From Thermoleophilales bacterium (lineage in GTDB: Bacteria; Actinomycetota; Thermoleophilia; Solirubrobacterales; 70-9), in assembly GCA_020636955.1 (NCBI GenBank), contig JACJWY010000002.1, positions 124,001 to 188,000 on the forward strand: 64,000 nt of DNA, written 5' to 3'. This document shows positions 43,062 to 51,993 of the stretch, in pieces (position 1 is the stretch's first letter; each line of letters opens with the position of its first letter). A program made the translations under genes and the position numbers. The notes below the pieces were generated by a model. That model searched no databases. It saw nothing but the letters and a program-made list of their open reading frames with translations, and was not told where the DNA came from.

Positions 43062-43088
43062 AGACGGTGAAAATCTTCCACCAGGTTC
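43062..43088 (-). promoter_or_regulatory. Candidate ECF-sigma promoter of the sigma operon
   Basis: On the minus strand GAACC (43088-43084), a 17-base spacer and CGTCT (43066-43062). GAAC plus CGTC at 16-17 bases is the usual ECF pattern. It sits between the giant gene's terminator and the sigma operon, so the sigma factor may control itself. Confidence 0.4.
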
Positions 43089-43115
43089 TTGGAAAACGAC
43101 ACTTTGCAAACAGAA

Positions 43116-43141
43116 AAGCCCCGGTCGCGGGACCGGGGCTT
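43116..43141. terminator. Rho-independent terminator after the giant DUF11 gene
   Basis: AAGCCCCGGTC (43116-43126), loop GCGG and GACCGGGGCTT (43131-43141) give a perfect 11-bp GC-rich stem. On the minus strand it is followed by TTCTGTTT, and on the plus strand by TCTCGTTTT, so it can terminate both ways. It is 28 bases past the stop of the giant gene. Confidence 0.85.
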
Positions 43142-43169
43142 CTCGTTTTGGCAGTGAAGGCTCGCCCTC

Positions 43170-46100
43170 CTAGCGTCGCCTGACCTTCACTACCTTTCTG
43201 GTCCCTCCAGAAATCTTGAGCAGGGCCTTCCTGGCCTTGCCCTTCCTGAGGATCGAGCGTCCGGCCCTGGTCAGACCGAGCCTGATCTTCTTCGTGCCGG
43301 CCTTGCCGATGAAGTACCGCTTCTTCGCGAGGACGGTGCCCTTGCCGTACTTCTTGCCCTTCACCTTGACCTTCTTCAGGGTGCTGAGCTTCGCGGTGCC
43401 GCCGCAGGCGCCGGTGCACTTCAGGGTGAAGGTGACGCCCGAAGCCGCGTAACTCACGCCCTTGCCGACGATCGTCTTCGCGATCGGATTGTTCGGTGCC
43501 GGCTTGGTCGGCTCGGTCGGATCAACCGGCTCGAAGTTGTCGGTGTCCTCGGCGGTCACCGTCGCGGTCGAGCTGTTGTTCGACGTAACGTCCTCCAGTG
43601 AGGTGGTCGAAATGTAGGCGGTGTTCTGAATCACCTTCGGCGGCGCATGCTCGCCAGCCGTCCGAATGCCCAGGCAGAGCAGGCTGAGCCTGGCGTTCAG
43701 TGCATGGTCGGTCGGGTTGTAGATCCGGAACGCCCGGGTGACCGGACGCGGATCGTTGCCCAGCGAAACCAGACCGTCGTCGAGGTCCATGTCGGCGACG
43801 ATGCCCTTGTAGCCGTCGGCGCAGGTCAGCTGCGCCTCGTTGACCTCACCGGGCTGGACCGTGAATTCCTTGACGATGTGCTGGAAGGCGAGGTCGTGGG
43901 TGTGGCCGTCAACCACGCTGACCTGACGGGTCATGCAGCGGATCGAGAATGTCGCCTGACCGGCCTGGCTCGAATCGAGCACGAACTTCCAGCCGTTGCC
44001 TTCCGGCTCGCTGTAAACGAGGTTCGCCGGAACGTTCGAGATGAACCCGGGCTGGATCGCGATCTGACCCGGACCGCACTGAAGGGTCGCCTCGTTCTTG
44101 CCGGCCGATGTCAGGTTGGTCACCGTGATCGGCGCGGAAACGATCAGGTCATGCTGATGGGTGCCGTCGGCAACCGTCTGCTTGAGGATGCAGACCGCGA
44201 AAATCTTCGCCTGGGCGCGGCCCGTGGCGGTGTTATGGACCGTGCCCTGCCAGGTGTCCAGCGAGGATGCCCTGGATTCGAGTACCTCGGGAGCGGTCCA
44301 GTCGCCAGTGCCCTGATCGACATGGTCGATCCGCACCGAGCCGTCGGAAGCGAAGTAGCCGGAGGGGCAAACTGCCTGGACGGTCTTCGTCTCACCCGGG
44401 TTCAGGTCGATCTGGGTTTCCACCTTCTGGACGTCGAGCTGATGGATCTGGCTGGGGTCAGCGTCACCCCAGGCATCCACGGTGGCCTTGACCTGGTAGG
44501 TCTTGACGTCACCCGGCATCAGATCCCCGATCTGGCAGGTGACCGTGCCCGCCGTCTCGGTGCATGGCGAATCGGCGCTGACGAAGGTCAGGCCAACCGG
44601 AACCGGATCGGTGATCACCACGTTGTGGGCGACCGCGTTGCCGACGTTTTCCGCCTTCAGCGTGTAGGTCACGACATCACCCGGACGCGCATTGGTCGGG
44701 GCGGCGGTCTTGGTGATCTTCACATCCGGCACGCCGATCACGATCGTGTCTGCGTGATCGGTGTTGTCGGCCGGGGTCGGCTCCCATTCGTGGCCGGTAA
44801 CGGTGGCAACGTTGTGGACGGTTGTGCCACCGGCCGCGTAGGTCGCCTTGACCCGGACCGTCAGCGTCTTCGAGGCGCCCGATGCCAGGGTCCCGACGTT
44901 GCATGTGATTACCGCATTGCAGTCAGCCGAGGAAACGAACTGGAGGCCGGCCGGCAGCGGGTCGCTGACGGTGACCTGGGTCGCGGTGTCCGGACCCTTG
45001 TTGGTCACCTTCAGCGTGTAGTCGAACTCGTCGAGCACGTTGACCTGGGCCGGAGCCGACTTCTCGATCTTCAGGTCCGCGATCGGGAAGTGGAGCGTCG
45101 CCTTGGCATCATCGTCGTCCTTGTACGAGCCACTGTGATTGCCACTGGCGCCACTCGCGTCCTTGGTCGTCGCTTCGGCGTCATTGGTCTGGACCGGCGG
45201 GTTGGCCCGGGCTCCGAGGCCCGGGGTCGCGGTGAAGGTGATCACCACGCTCGCGCCCGGCTGGATCACCTGGCCGTTGAAGTTCCAGGTGAGGATGTCA
45301 CCGGCCGGGTCGCTGGTCACGGTCGGGTTGCCACCGGTGGCGCCGGTGATCGCGGTCGAACCAGCGTCATAGGTCCAGGCCGGAGGCAGCACGTCCCGGA
45401 CGACCGTGTCGAATGCCTTGGCGGTGGTCGCGTTGTTGGTCACCACGATCCGCCAGCCGAAGGGCTGCTCGACGTTGGCGTCGGCGATGTCCGGGAAGCC
45501 GGGAGCGGTAGTGGTCTTGTTGACGGTGAGCTCGGGGAACTCGAAGTTGACCACGACCGTGTCCTGGTTTGAGTCGTAGTGGCGGTAGGTCCACGGATTG
45601 GTCCGTTCGGCCGCCGGGATGCCCCAGTAATCCGAGTCGGCGGTGTTGACTGCCGAGGAGTTGTTGTCGAGCTGGGCCGATGGCAGAGCGTTCGCCGTGT
45701 AGGTCAGGGTCACGCTGCCGCCGACCGGGATCGGGCCCGGAATCACCCACTTCATCGAGCGGTCGCCGGCGCTCCACATCTTGGTGTTGTAGGTGCCGCC
45801 CTGGTCGAGAGCCACGTTGGTCAGCTCGGCGTCCGGCATGTCGTCGACGACCACGTCGTAGGCCGGGCTGGTGCCGTTGTTGGTGACCACGATCTGGTAG
45901 GTCAGCGCGTCATTTGGCTGGCTCTGGACCGGTCCGTTGACGAAGCTTCCGCCGCCGACCTTGACCTTCTTGTCGAGCACGATGTGGGGCTCACGCACCG
46001 GAGTCGTCGTCTTGGCCTCGGCCGATACCTGGTCGAAGCTGCTCTGCGCCGGGATCGAGTTCGGGTTGAAGGTGAACTTGTTCGAGGTGTTCGACATCGA

Positions 46101-49100
46101 ACGGACCGAGTTGACGATGTTCTCGCCGGCCACGACCGGGGCCCCGCCGCTGCGATGCGTATCCCGGACATGGGCCTTGTAGGTGAATTCGATCACCCGG
46201 TCGGCCGTGCCGGGATCGAGATGTCCCAGATCCCAGCCGATGTTGGTCACCGAGGAGGTGACCTGCGGGTTGTAGTTCTGGACGGTCGGCGCCGGGTTGG
46301 AACCCGAGCAGCCGCTGACGCAGCTGGAGCTGACATAGCCGTCGAAGTCAATCGAGTCGGGCAGGATGTCCCGCACGGTCAGGTTGTAGAACTCGAGGCC
46401 CTTCGGAATCGTGACCGTGGCCTTGAAGTTCATCGGCGTGCCGATCGTGACCCAAGCGGGATCGACCGACTTGGTCACCGAGCTGCCGCCAACCTTGACG
46501 GTGCTCTGCGAGGAAGCGCTGTAGCCGGTGTTGGTCGTGCTCGAGGAGGTCCGCTCGTTCGGGTCGCTGCCGTCGATCGAGGTGGTCTTGGCGTTGGCGG
46601 TATTGGTGAAGGAGCTGCCGGCGATGGCCGGGGAATCGACCTTCGCCTGATAGGTCCAGGTGACATTGCCACCGGGAGCGATGTTGATCGCCGGCGAAGC
46701 GGGCGAGGTGATGGTCCTTGTGGCTGCATCCCAGGTCGCGCCACCCGTTCCGGGAACGATCGCGCCGTCGGCCAGCGGGTTGCCACCGCCATCGATCAGG
46801 GTCACGCCGGCCGGCACGACGTCCTTGATCACCGTGTCGTGAGCGATGCTCACGTTGTTGGCGAGATTCCCGTTCTTGGTGACCAGGGTGTAGGTCACAG
46901 TGTCGCCCGGCAATGCGTTCGCGGTCTTGTTGTTGGTCTTGGTCTGCGTGATCGACGGCTCGACGATCGTGGTATTGACCTGGTTCGAGTCGCGGCTGCG
47001 CGGGGTGCTGTCGGTCCAGGAGATGTTGGCCTTGTTGATCCGCGTCTGGTTGCGCACGTTGGAGGAGACGTCAGCAACCCGGGTCTGGAAGCTGATCACG
47101 ACCTTGTGATCGGAACCCGCCGGAACCACGTAGTTGTCGGGGATGTTGACGGTGATCGTCTGACCGACCGTGGTGATGCTCCAGCCGGCAGGCAACGGCG
47201 ATCCGTTGAGGGTCGCGGTGGCGGGGCCGGTCAGCGGCTGGGTGGTAGCCGAGTTCGGCGTGTCGGTGATTTTCGCATTGGTGCCGAAGGTGGTGCCTGC
47301 GGGCAGTGTCGCGGTGACCGTGTAGTTGATCAGCTCGCCGATCGTCGCCTGCGAAGCGCTGTTGCCGGTCTCGGTGATCGAGGTCGTACCGGTCTTTGAC
47401 AGGCCGACGTCGGGGGTCTTGACGTTGCTGGTGTCATCGACCGGCGGCACGTTCGGAGTGTTCGGGTTGTCCGGGTCGATGTTGCTTTGCGGCGTGTAAA
47501 CGTAACGACCACCGGTGTTGGTGTCGGACTCGTACTGCCGGACCCCGGCCTTGTTCACGTAGGTGTTCTCCGGACCGAAGGTGCCGGGTATGGCCACCTT
47601 GTAGGTGAGGGCCTTGGTTGATCCGTCGCCTATGCTCGGGACGGTCCACTTGATCTTGTCGATGCCGCTGCCGCCATCGACACAGGTGCCGCCGTCGGAG
47701 ATTGACGAGACCATGGTGCAGTCGTATGCCGCCGGGAGGTTGTCCCAGACCTGGACGTCCTTGGTGTCGCCAGTGGACGCGACGTCGATCTCGTAAGTGA
47801 CGACATTGCCGCCGCGGACGGTCAGGCCATCCGCAGGCGGGCTGTAATTCGTCGAGTCGATCTTGCTGACGCCCTTGGTCAGCTTCAGGGTCGGGGCTAC
47901 GGTCTGGAAATCGACCTGGTCTCTCAGCGGGAAAGAAGTTCCTGCGGTATTCGAGAAAGCAAACTTGGCCAGGTTGCCTTCGATGTCAACCGGCTTGAGG
48001 ATGCCGGTCGGCTCGATCGTGGTCTTGAAGGTGACCTGGAATCTCTGCGACCCGGTGGGAACGAAGCTGCCGTTGATATCCCAGAAGAGAACACCGTCAG
48101 CGGCATCGCCGGTGTCGATCGCATTGACCGTGGTGTTGTCCGAAGTGTCGGCGTAGCTGCCCGGCACGAAGGCGGCATTCCGCGGCAGGAAGTCGGTGAC
48201 CCGGAGCTGATGCGTATCGACCCTGGACGGGAAATCGAGCGTGACCCGCCAGCAGATCGTGTCGCCCGGCTGGTAGGTCGGAATGGTGTCGACATAGGTC
48301 GCGGTCTGACAGTTGGTGCCACTCTCGGCCACTTCCTTGTTCAGTACGACGGCCGGTGCCGACTGACCGGCGGAAGAGGCGTCAACCACCGGTTCCGGCT
48401 CCTGACCGTCGTTCCAGATCCGCGGGCCCGGAGTCGAGCAATCCGGGGTTCCGGGGGCGGTGCAGCGTGAGAACGCGTTGCCGGTGAGATTGACCTTGTT
48501 GGAAACCGAGTCGCGGGCCAGCAGCGGCGAGGTCGGCAGGAAGTTCTGCTGGTAATGGCTGCGGGTCCGGGTCGGGAAGGTGATGACGAATTCGTCGCTT
48601 ACGTCGGTGTGGCCCAGCTCGGCGAGGACCGACTTGTCCCAGGTGATGGTGAAGGTGCCGTCCGCGTTTTCGGTGACGCTCTTGTACGGAACGCTCGGGT
48701 TGTCACCGGTCGGCGAGCATTCCGAGTCACTCGCGTCGTTCTGGGTGGTGTAGTTGACCGGGCCGAGCGGGCAAAGACCCGACGGCAGGGTGTCAGTGAC
48801 CACAATGTCATCGCTGTAGCGGTACTCGCCGGTGCGGAAACGGAGCTCCCAACTGGTGATGTCGCCCTGACCGAGCTGGGGCGAGGAAAGGTTTGACTTG
48901 TAGACGACCAGGTCCTCGGCGGTCCGTTCGAGGATGGTGTCATCGGAAACGTCAAAGGGAGCGACGCTCGTACTCTGGTATTGACCGGACGCGATCGCGT
49001 AGTTGGCGATCTTCTGCTCGTCCTGGATTTCCCTAGGCGGGGCGACCGCGTTGTTGTCGAGGTTGGCGCCCTGGGCACCGGTCGTGGTGGAGGGCGTGGC

Positions 49101-50081
49101 ACCGCTCCAGTTCAGGGTGTTCTCGGTCAGCGGAACGGCGGCGCGGTAGCGGTAGGTGATCTCCTGCCCGGGGGCGAGGTCGCCGGTGTCCCACTGGACA
49201 TGGGTGTAGACGGCTTCGGGCATGGGGCCGGCGCCGTCCGGGTCAGCGAGCACGGTCTCGACCAGGGATGGCTTGTAGCAGTCGGTTACCGGCTGGACGA
49301 CGATCGGTCCGGATCCCGGGTATTCATCCGACGAGCCCGGATTGGTCGGCGCGTCGGTGGTGTTGTCCGGGTCGCCCTCGCAGCCGAGGAACTCGAGATC
49401 GGCCGGCAGCCAGTCGTTCAGCTTGGTCCCGGTGGTCGCGTTGACGTAGTTGTTCTGAACCTTCAGGGTGTAGATCGTCTGGTGGTCGTGAACCCCGCGC
49501 AGGATCTCTCCCTCGCGGCTCGGCTCCGACTTGGAGATCTTGATCGCGTTGATGGTCGAAGTCGTCGTTGCGGCTGCGGTACCGGTCGAACTCGATGGCA
49601 CGGGTGCCCCCGCCGCGTCAAAGGAGGGCATGATCCGGGGATCGGTGTTGACGAAGGCTTCGTACTGGATGTCATAGGTGGACCCGACGTCATAGAGAGA
49701 CTGATCGTGGGTGACGTTGAAGCTGATCGCCTGGGAAGAGTTCGCGACCAGGTCGGAGATGTTGTTGAAGAGCAGGGTGCTCTGACCGGTCGTCGGCTGA
49801 TCGGCGATCACGGTCGGGGTGAACTCACCGCCCCCCGCATAGGTGATGCCAGCTGGCAGAACGACCCGGAAGGAGAGGTTGTAACCCTTGGGCTGGCCGC
49901 TTGGAAGCGACGCCGTGGCGGTGACCGTTCCGGTCTCGCCGTAGAGAGGATTCGAAGAACTTGCCGAGAGCTGAAGATCAGGCGTTCCCGCCGCCTGAGC
50001 CGGCGCGATCGCGATCAGGCCCGCGGCGAAGACGGTGAGCAGGCTAAGTATTCGAACAGCGGCACGAACAGACAGTTTCAA
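43170..50081 (-). CDS. Giant secreted DUF11-repeat surface protein
   Basis: 2303 residues. A signal peptide (VRILSLLTVFAAGLIAIAPAQAAG) leads to many Ig-like domains of the isopeptide-forming/DUF11 type; clear examples are DLKIEKSAPAQVNVLDEFDY...VTNKGPDTATQVTVSDPLP and DVKITKTAAPTNARPGDVV...ENVGNAVAHNVVITDPVP. The region after the last DUF11 unit (about 1900-2150) carries several Cys-containing modules, followed by a Pro/Thr linker and a strongly basic C-terminal domain (SYAASGVTFTLKCTGACGG...LKKVKVKGKKYGKG). No LPXTG sorting signal is seen. I chose TTG at 50081 because GGAG lies five bases before it and it starts directly at the signal peptide; GTG at 50105 is possible. Confidence 0.9.
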   Translation of the reverse strand: MKLSVRAAVRILSLLTVFAAGLIAIAPAQAAGTPDLQLSASSSNPLYGETGTVTATASLPSGQPKGYNLSFRVVLPAGITYAGGGEFTPTVIADQPTTGQSTLLFNNISDLVANSSQAISFNVTHDQSLYDVGSTYDIQYEAFVNTDPRIMPSFDAAGAPVPSSSTGTAAATTTSTINAIKISKSEPSREGEILRGVHDHQTIYTLKVQNNYVNATTGTKLNDWLPADLEFLGCEGDPDNTTDAPTNPGSSDEYPGSGPIVVQPVTDCYKPSLVETVLADPDGAGPMPEAVYTHVQWDTGDLAPGQEITYRYRAAVPLTENTLNWSGATPSTTTGAQGANLDNNAVAPPREIQDEQKIANYAIASGQYQSTSVAPFDVSDDTILERTAEDLVVYKSNLSSPQLGQGDITSWELRFRTGEYRYSDDIVVTDTLPSGLCPLGPVNYTTQNDASDSECSPTGDNPSVPYKSVTENADGTFTITWDKSVLAELGHTDVSDEFVITFPTRTRSHYQQNFLPTSPLLARDSVSNKVNLTGNAFSRCTAPGTPDCSTPGPRIWNDGQEPEPVVDASSAGQSAPAVVLNKEVAESGTNCQTATYVDTIPTYQPGDTICWRVTLDFPSRVDTHQLRVTDFLPRNAAFVPGSYADTSDNTTVNAIDTGDAADGVLFWDINGSFVPTGSQRFQVTFKTTIEPTGILKPVDIEGNLAKFAFSNTAGTSFPLRDQVDFQTVAPTLKLTKGVSKIDSTNYSPPADGLTVRGGNVVTYEIDVASTGDTKDVQVWDNLPAAYDCTMVSSISDGGTCVDGGSGIDKIKWTVPSIGDGSTKALTYKVAIPGTFGPENTYVNKAGVRQYESDTNTGGRYVYTPQSNIDPDNPNTPNVPPVDDTSNVKTPDVGLSKTGTTSITETGNSASQATIGELINYTVTATLPAGTTFGTNAKITDTPNSATTQPLTGPATATLNGSPLPAGWSITTVGQTITVNIPDNYVVPAGSDHKVVISFQTRVADVSSNVRNQTRINKANISWTDSTPRSRDSNQVNTTIVEPSITQTKTNNKTANALPGDTVTYTLVTKNGNLANNVSIAHDTVIKDVVPAGVTLIDGGGNPLADGAIVPGTGGATWDAATRTITSPASPAINIAPGGNVTWTYQAKVDSPAIAGSSFTNTANAKTTSIDGSDPNERTSSSTTNTGYSASSQSTVKVGGSSVTKSVDPAWVTIGTPMNFKATVTIPKGLEFYNLTVRDILPDSIDFDGYVSSSCVSGCSGSNPAPTVQNYNPQVTSSVTNIGWDLGHLDPGTADRVIEFTYKAHVRDTHRSGGAPVVAGENIVNSVRSMSNTSNKFTFNPNSIPAQSSFDQVSAEAKTTTPVREPHIVLDKKVKVGGGSFVNGPVQSQPNDALTYQIVVTNNGTSPAYDVVVDDMPDAELTNVALDQGGTYNTKMWSAGDRSMKWVIPGPIPVGGSVTLTYTANALPSAQLDNNSSAVNTADSDYWGIPAAERTNPWTYRHYDSNQDTVVVNFEFPELTVNKTTTAPGFPDIADANVEQPFGWRIVVTNNATTAKAFDTVVRDVLPPAWTYDAGSTAITGATGGNPTVTSDPAGDILTWNFNGQVIQPGASVVITFTATPGLGARANPPVQTNDAEATTKDASGASGNHSGSYKDDDDAKATLHFPIADLKIEKSAPAQVNVLDEFDYTLKVTNKGPDTATQVTVSDPLPAGLQFVSSADCNAVITCNVGTLASGASKTLTVRVKATYAAGGTTVHNVATVTGHEWEPTPADNTDHADTIVIGVPDVKITKTAAPTNARPGDVVTYTLKAENVGNAVAHNVVITDPVPVGLTFVSADSPCTETAGTVTCQIGDLMPGDVKTYQVKATVDAWGDADPSQIHQLDVQKVETQIDLNPGETKTVQAVCPSGYFASDGSVRIDHVDQGTGDWTAPEVLESRASSLDTWQGTVHNTATGRAQAKIFAVCILKQTVADGTHQHDLIVSAPITVTNLTSAGKNEATLQCGPGQIAIQPGFISNVPANLVYSEPEGNGWKFVLDSSQAGQATFSIRCMTRQVSVVDGHTHDLAFQHIVKEFTVQPGEVNEAQLTCADGYKGIVADMDLDDGLVSLGNDPRPVTRAFRIYNPTDHALNARLSLLCLGIRTAGEHAPPKVIQNTAYISTTSLEDVTSNNSSTATVTAEDTDNFEPVDPTEPTKPAPNNPIAKTIVGKGVSYAASGVTFTLKCTGACGGTAKLSTLKKVKVKGKKYGKGTVLAKKRYFIGKAGTKKIRLGLTRAGRSILRKGKARKALLKISGGTRKVVKVRRR

Positions 50082-50159
50082 TTTTTCTCCAAGACTCTGG
50101 GTCACCTGATCGGTACCCGGACAATTTCCAATTGGCCTGGCGCGAACGGTGGGAAAGCC

Positions 50160-50212
50160 TTGAAGGCCCGGTCATCTGCCGCAAGAATCGAGAATTTGCA
50201 GATGACAGGGTT
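50160..50212. repeat. Inverted repeat in leader of giant gene
   Basis: GTCATCTGC (50171-50179) and GCAGATGAC (50198-50206) are perfect complements, 18 bases apart, extendable by three G-C pairs across one mismatch. In the minus-strand mRNA the repeat forms a stem in the roughly 200-base leader of the giant gene. On the plus strand the repeat is followed by a run of T, resembling a terminator, but no plus-strand gene precedes it. Confidence 0.5.
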
Positions 50213-50288
50213 TTTTTCGCTGACCCCGGCTTCCGGCCGGTTCTCGATGTGGACGCGAACCCGTCTCCCGTGTTCTTATGGGACTACA

Positions 50289-50316
50289 AGCATACAAACC
50301 CCTTGACACATGTCAA
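50289..50316 (-). promoter_or_regulatory. Strong sigma-70-type promoter of the giant DUF11 gene
   Basis: On the minus strand TTGACA (50316-50311), a 16-base spacer and TATGCT (50294-50289). The -35 box is part of a palindrome, CTTGACA-CA-TGTCAAG (50302-50317), which could bind a dimeric regulator. Transcription would start near 50282. Confidence 0.6.
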
Positions 50317-50356
50317 GTTTCACCGGACCCTGAAAGATCCGGGAATACCGCAGATT

Positions 50357-51262
50357 TCAGTCGAATGCGTAGAGGACCAGCAGGGCTACCGCGACGAAAA
50401 CTGCCCCGGCCAGGATGACTCCCCGGTCTTCGGCCACGATCGCGGCTGTCGAGCGGTCATCGGAGCGGTCGTAGATCAGGTACAGGTAGCGAAAAATCCC
50501 GTAGACCACTGGTGGGATCGTGAGCATCATTTCCGAGCCGGCCAATGGCGAATTCACGGTGTAGATCGCGTAGCTGACCACGGTGCCGGTGGTGACCATG
50601 GCGACCATCTGATCGAGGAAGGGCAGCGAATAATGCTCGAGCACCGGTCGGCTGCTGGTCCCTTCGTGAAGCTCGGAAACGGCTTCCTGACGCCGTTTTG
50701 TGAATCCGAGGAAGCAGGCGAGCATGCCGGTGCAGAGGATCAGCCATTCCGATGCATGCGCCTCGACCGCTTCGGCGCCGGCCATCACCCGCAGGATGAA
50801 CAGGGTGGCGAGGGTCATTACGTCGATGATCACGACCTGCTTCAGGCCAAAGCTGTAGCCGACCTGGATCACCCCGTACCCGGCGACCATGCAGCCGACC
50901 TTCCAGTTGACTACCCCGAAGGCAACCCCGATGGCTCCGGCGGCAAGCAGCACCGACAGAACCCAGGCGGTGCTCACCTTCAGTTGGCCGGCCGCGATCG
51001 GCCGGAAGCGCTTTTTCGGATGCTGGCGGTCGAGTTCGACATCGTTGAGGTCGTTGATGAAGTAGCCGGCGCTGGAGATCGCGCAGAAACAGCAGAACGT
51101 GATCAAGGCCTGGCCGATCGCCCAGGTGTCATTGAGCTGGCCGGAGAAGATCAGGCCGGCGAAGACCAGGACGTTCTTGACCCATTCCTGGGGTCGGGCC
51201 GTTTTTAGCGCCGCGCGCAGCGGCCCGCGCTCGGTAAGTGTGTATTGAGGGGAAGCTTCCAT
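50357..51262 (-). CDS. UbiA-family decaprenyl-phosphate phosphoribosyltransferase-like protein
   Basis: 301 residues, eight or nine membrane helices. The first Asp-rich motif NDLNDVELDRQHPKKRFRP is the UbiA signature in the form found in DPPR synthases (HPKKRFRPIAAG), and the second (YSFGLKQVVIIDVMTLATLF) matches that branch. DPPR synthase transfers phosphoribose from PRPP to decaprenyl phosphate on the way to the arabinose donor DPA. No other DPA genes are adjacent, so the assignment rests on the motif pattern. ATG at 51262. It runs toward the giant gene, with a 275-base gap holding that gene's promoter. Confidence 0.8.
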   Translation of the reverse strand: MEASPQYTLTERGPLRAALKTARPQEWVKNVLVFAGLIFSGQLNDTWAIGQALITFCCFCAISSAGYFINDLNDVELDRQHPKKRFRPIAAGQLKVSTAWVLSVLLAAGAIGVAFGVVNWKVGCMVAGYGVIQVGYSFGLKQVVIIDVMTLATLFILRVMAGAEAVEAHASEWLILCTGMLACFLGFTKRRQEAVSELHEGTSSRPVLEHYSLPFLDQMVAMVTTGTVVSYAIYTVNSPLAGSEMMLTIPPVVYGIFRYLYLIYDRSDDRSTAAIVAEDRGVILAGAVFVAVALLVLYAFD

Positions 51263-51368
51263 CGGGGGCCGGCGAAGGCTACCGGCTCAGGCCCCCGTTC
51301 AACCTGTTCATCGCGAAATGCACGCCATAGGCCATGAGATCCCGTTCCGGGAACCGTCGAAAGCCAGG

Positions 51369-51391
51369 TTTCTGCCGTATACCGGCAGAAA
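51369..51391. repeat. Perfect 9-bp inverted repeat upstream of UbiA-like and tautomerase genes
   Basis: TTTCTGCCG (51369-51377), loop TATAC and CGGCAGAAA (51383-51391). It lies between the divergent UbiA-like and tautomerase genes and could be an operator or a hairpin. Confidence 0.5.
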
Positions 51392-51426
51392 TGGGCACCT
51401 TGACGAATCCACACCCGACGAGGTCC

Positions 51427-51466
51427 TTGACATGTCCCCCTCCGATCGGTTATGCATATCTGCATA
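51427..51466 (+). promoter_or_regulatory. Promoter with overlapping palindromic operator (TetR-type)
   Basis: TTGACA (51427-51432), 18 bases, TATGCA (51451-51456) form a promoter for the tautomerase-tetR pair. TATGCA-TATC-TGCATA (51451-51466) is a perfect inverted repeat that covers the -10 box, a typical arrangement for repression by the TetR-type protein encoded two genes on. Confidence 0.6.
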
Positions 51467-51512
51467 GTCGGCTCGATCCGGGCCGAAGCTTCCAACTCCA
51501 AGGAGAAACCCG

Positions 51513-51974
51513 ATGCCGTTGATGGAACTGACCTACCAGGAAGGGGCAATCACGCCGGAGGCCCGAGACCAGTTGGTCGAGGACCTGACCACCAATCTGC
51601 TCAAGGCCGAGGGCGCGCCGAACACCGAATTCTTTCGCAGCGTGACCTGGGTTCTGGTCAACGAGCGACCTGCCCAGCTCACTTACGCCGGTGACAGATC
51701 GGGGGCCGGCGTGGTCAAGCTCGACGTCATCACACCCGAGGGCGCGCTCGATGACGACCGCCGCGAACAGATGATCCAGGCCGGGACCGCGACGATCCGC
51801 GAATCCTTTGGCATCGCCGACGAAGACGCCCTCAAGGTCTGGGTGCTCTGCCGCGACGTGGTCGACGGCGGCTGGGGCGCCGGTGGCAACGTCATCCACT
51901 ACAAGGAACTGGTCGAGATCGCCAAGGCCCAGCGCGAAGCTGCCAAGGCCGAAGCTGCCCCGGCAACCGCCTGA
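51513..51974 (+). CDS. Tautomerase family protein
   Basis: 153 residues. The Pro directly after Met1 (MPLMELTYQEG) is the catalytic base of the tautomerase superfamily, and the length and sequence (ITPEARDQLVEDLTTNLLKAEGAP...FGIADEDALKVWVLCRDVVDGGWGAGG) fit the double-length members. The substrate is unknown; such proteins isomerise keto-enol compounds or act as dehalogenase-like hydratases. AAGGAGAA precedes the ATG. It is 19 bases upstream of the TetR gene and probably its regulated target. Confidence 0.85.
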   Translation: MPLMELTYQEGAITPEARDQLVEDLTTNLLKAEGAPNTEFFRSVTWVLVNERPAQLTYAGDRSGAGVVKLDVITPEGALDDDRREQMIQAGTATIRESFGIADEDALKVWVLCRDVVDGGWGAGGNVIHYKELVEIAKAQREAAKAEAAPATA

Positions 51975-51993
51975 ACTCGAGGAGAAGCCGGCA

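Noticed and set aside
43647..47399. Very long plus-strand open frames opposite the giant DUF11 gene
   Set aside because: They are antisense shadows of a high-GC coding strand: no protein family is recognisable, composition is Arg/Gly/Asp-rich, and the minus-strand frame has clear DUF11 domains throughout.
50171..50216. Intrinsic terminator on the plus strand (stem followed by T run)
   Set aside because: No plus-strand gene or promoter precedes it, and it is explained as leader structure of the minus-strand gene.
50090..50282. A riboswitch (c-di-GMP or c-di-AMP type) in the giant gene's leader
   Set aside because: The conserved core bases of those classes are not present; only a simple stem is supported.
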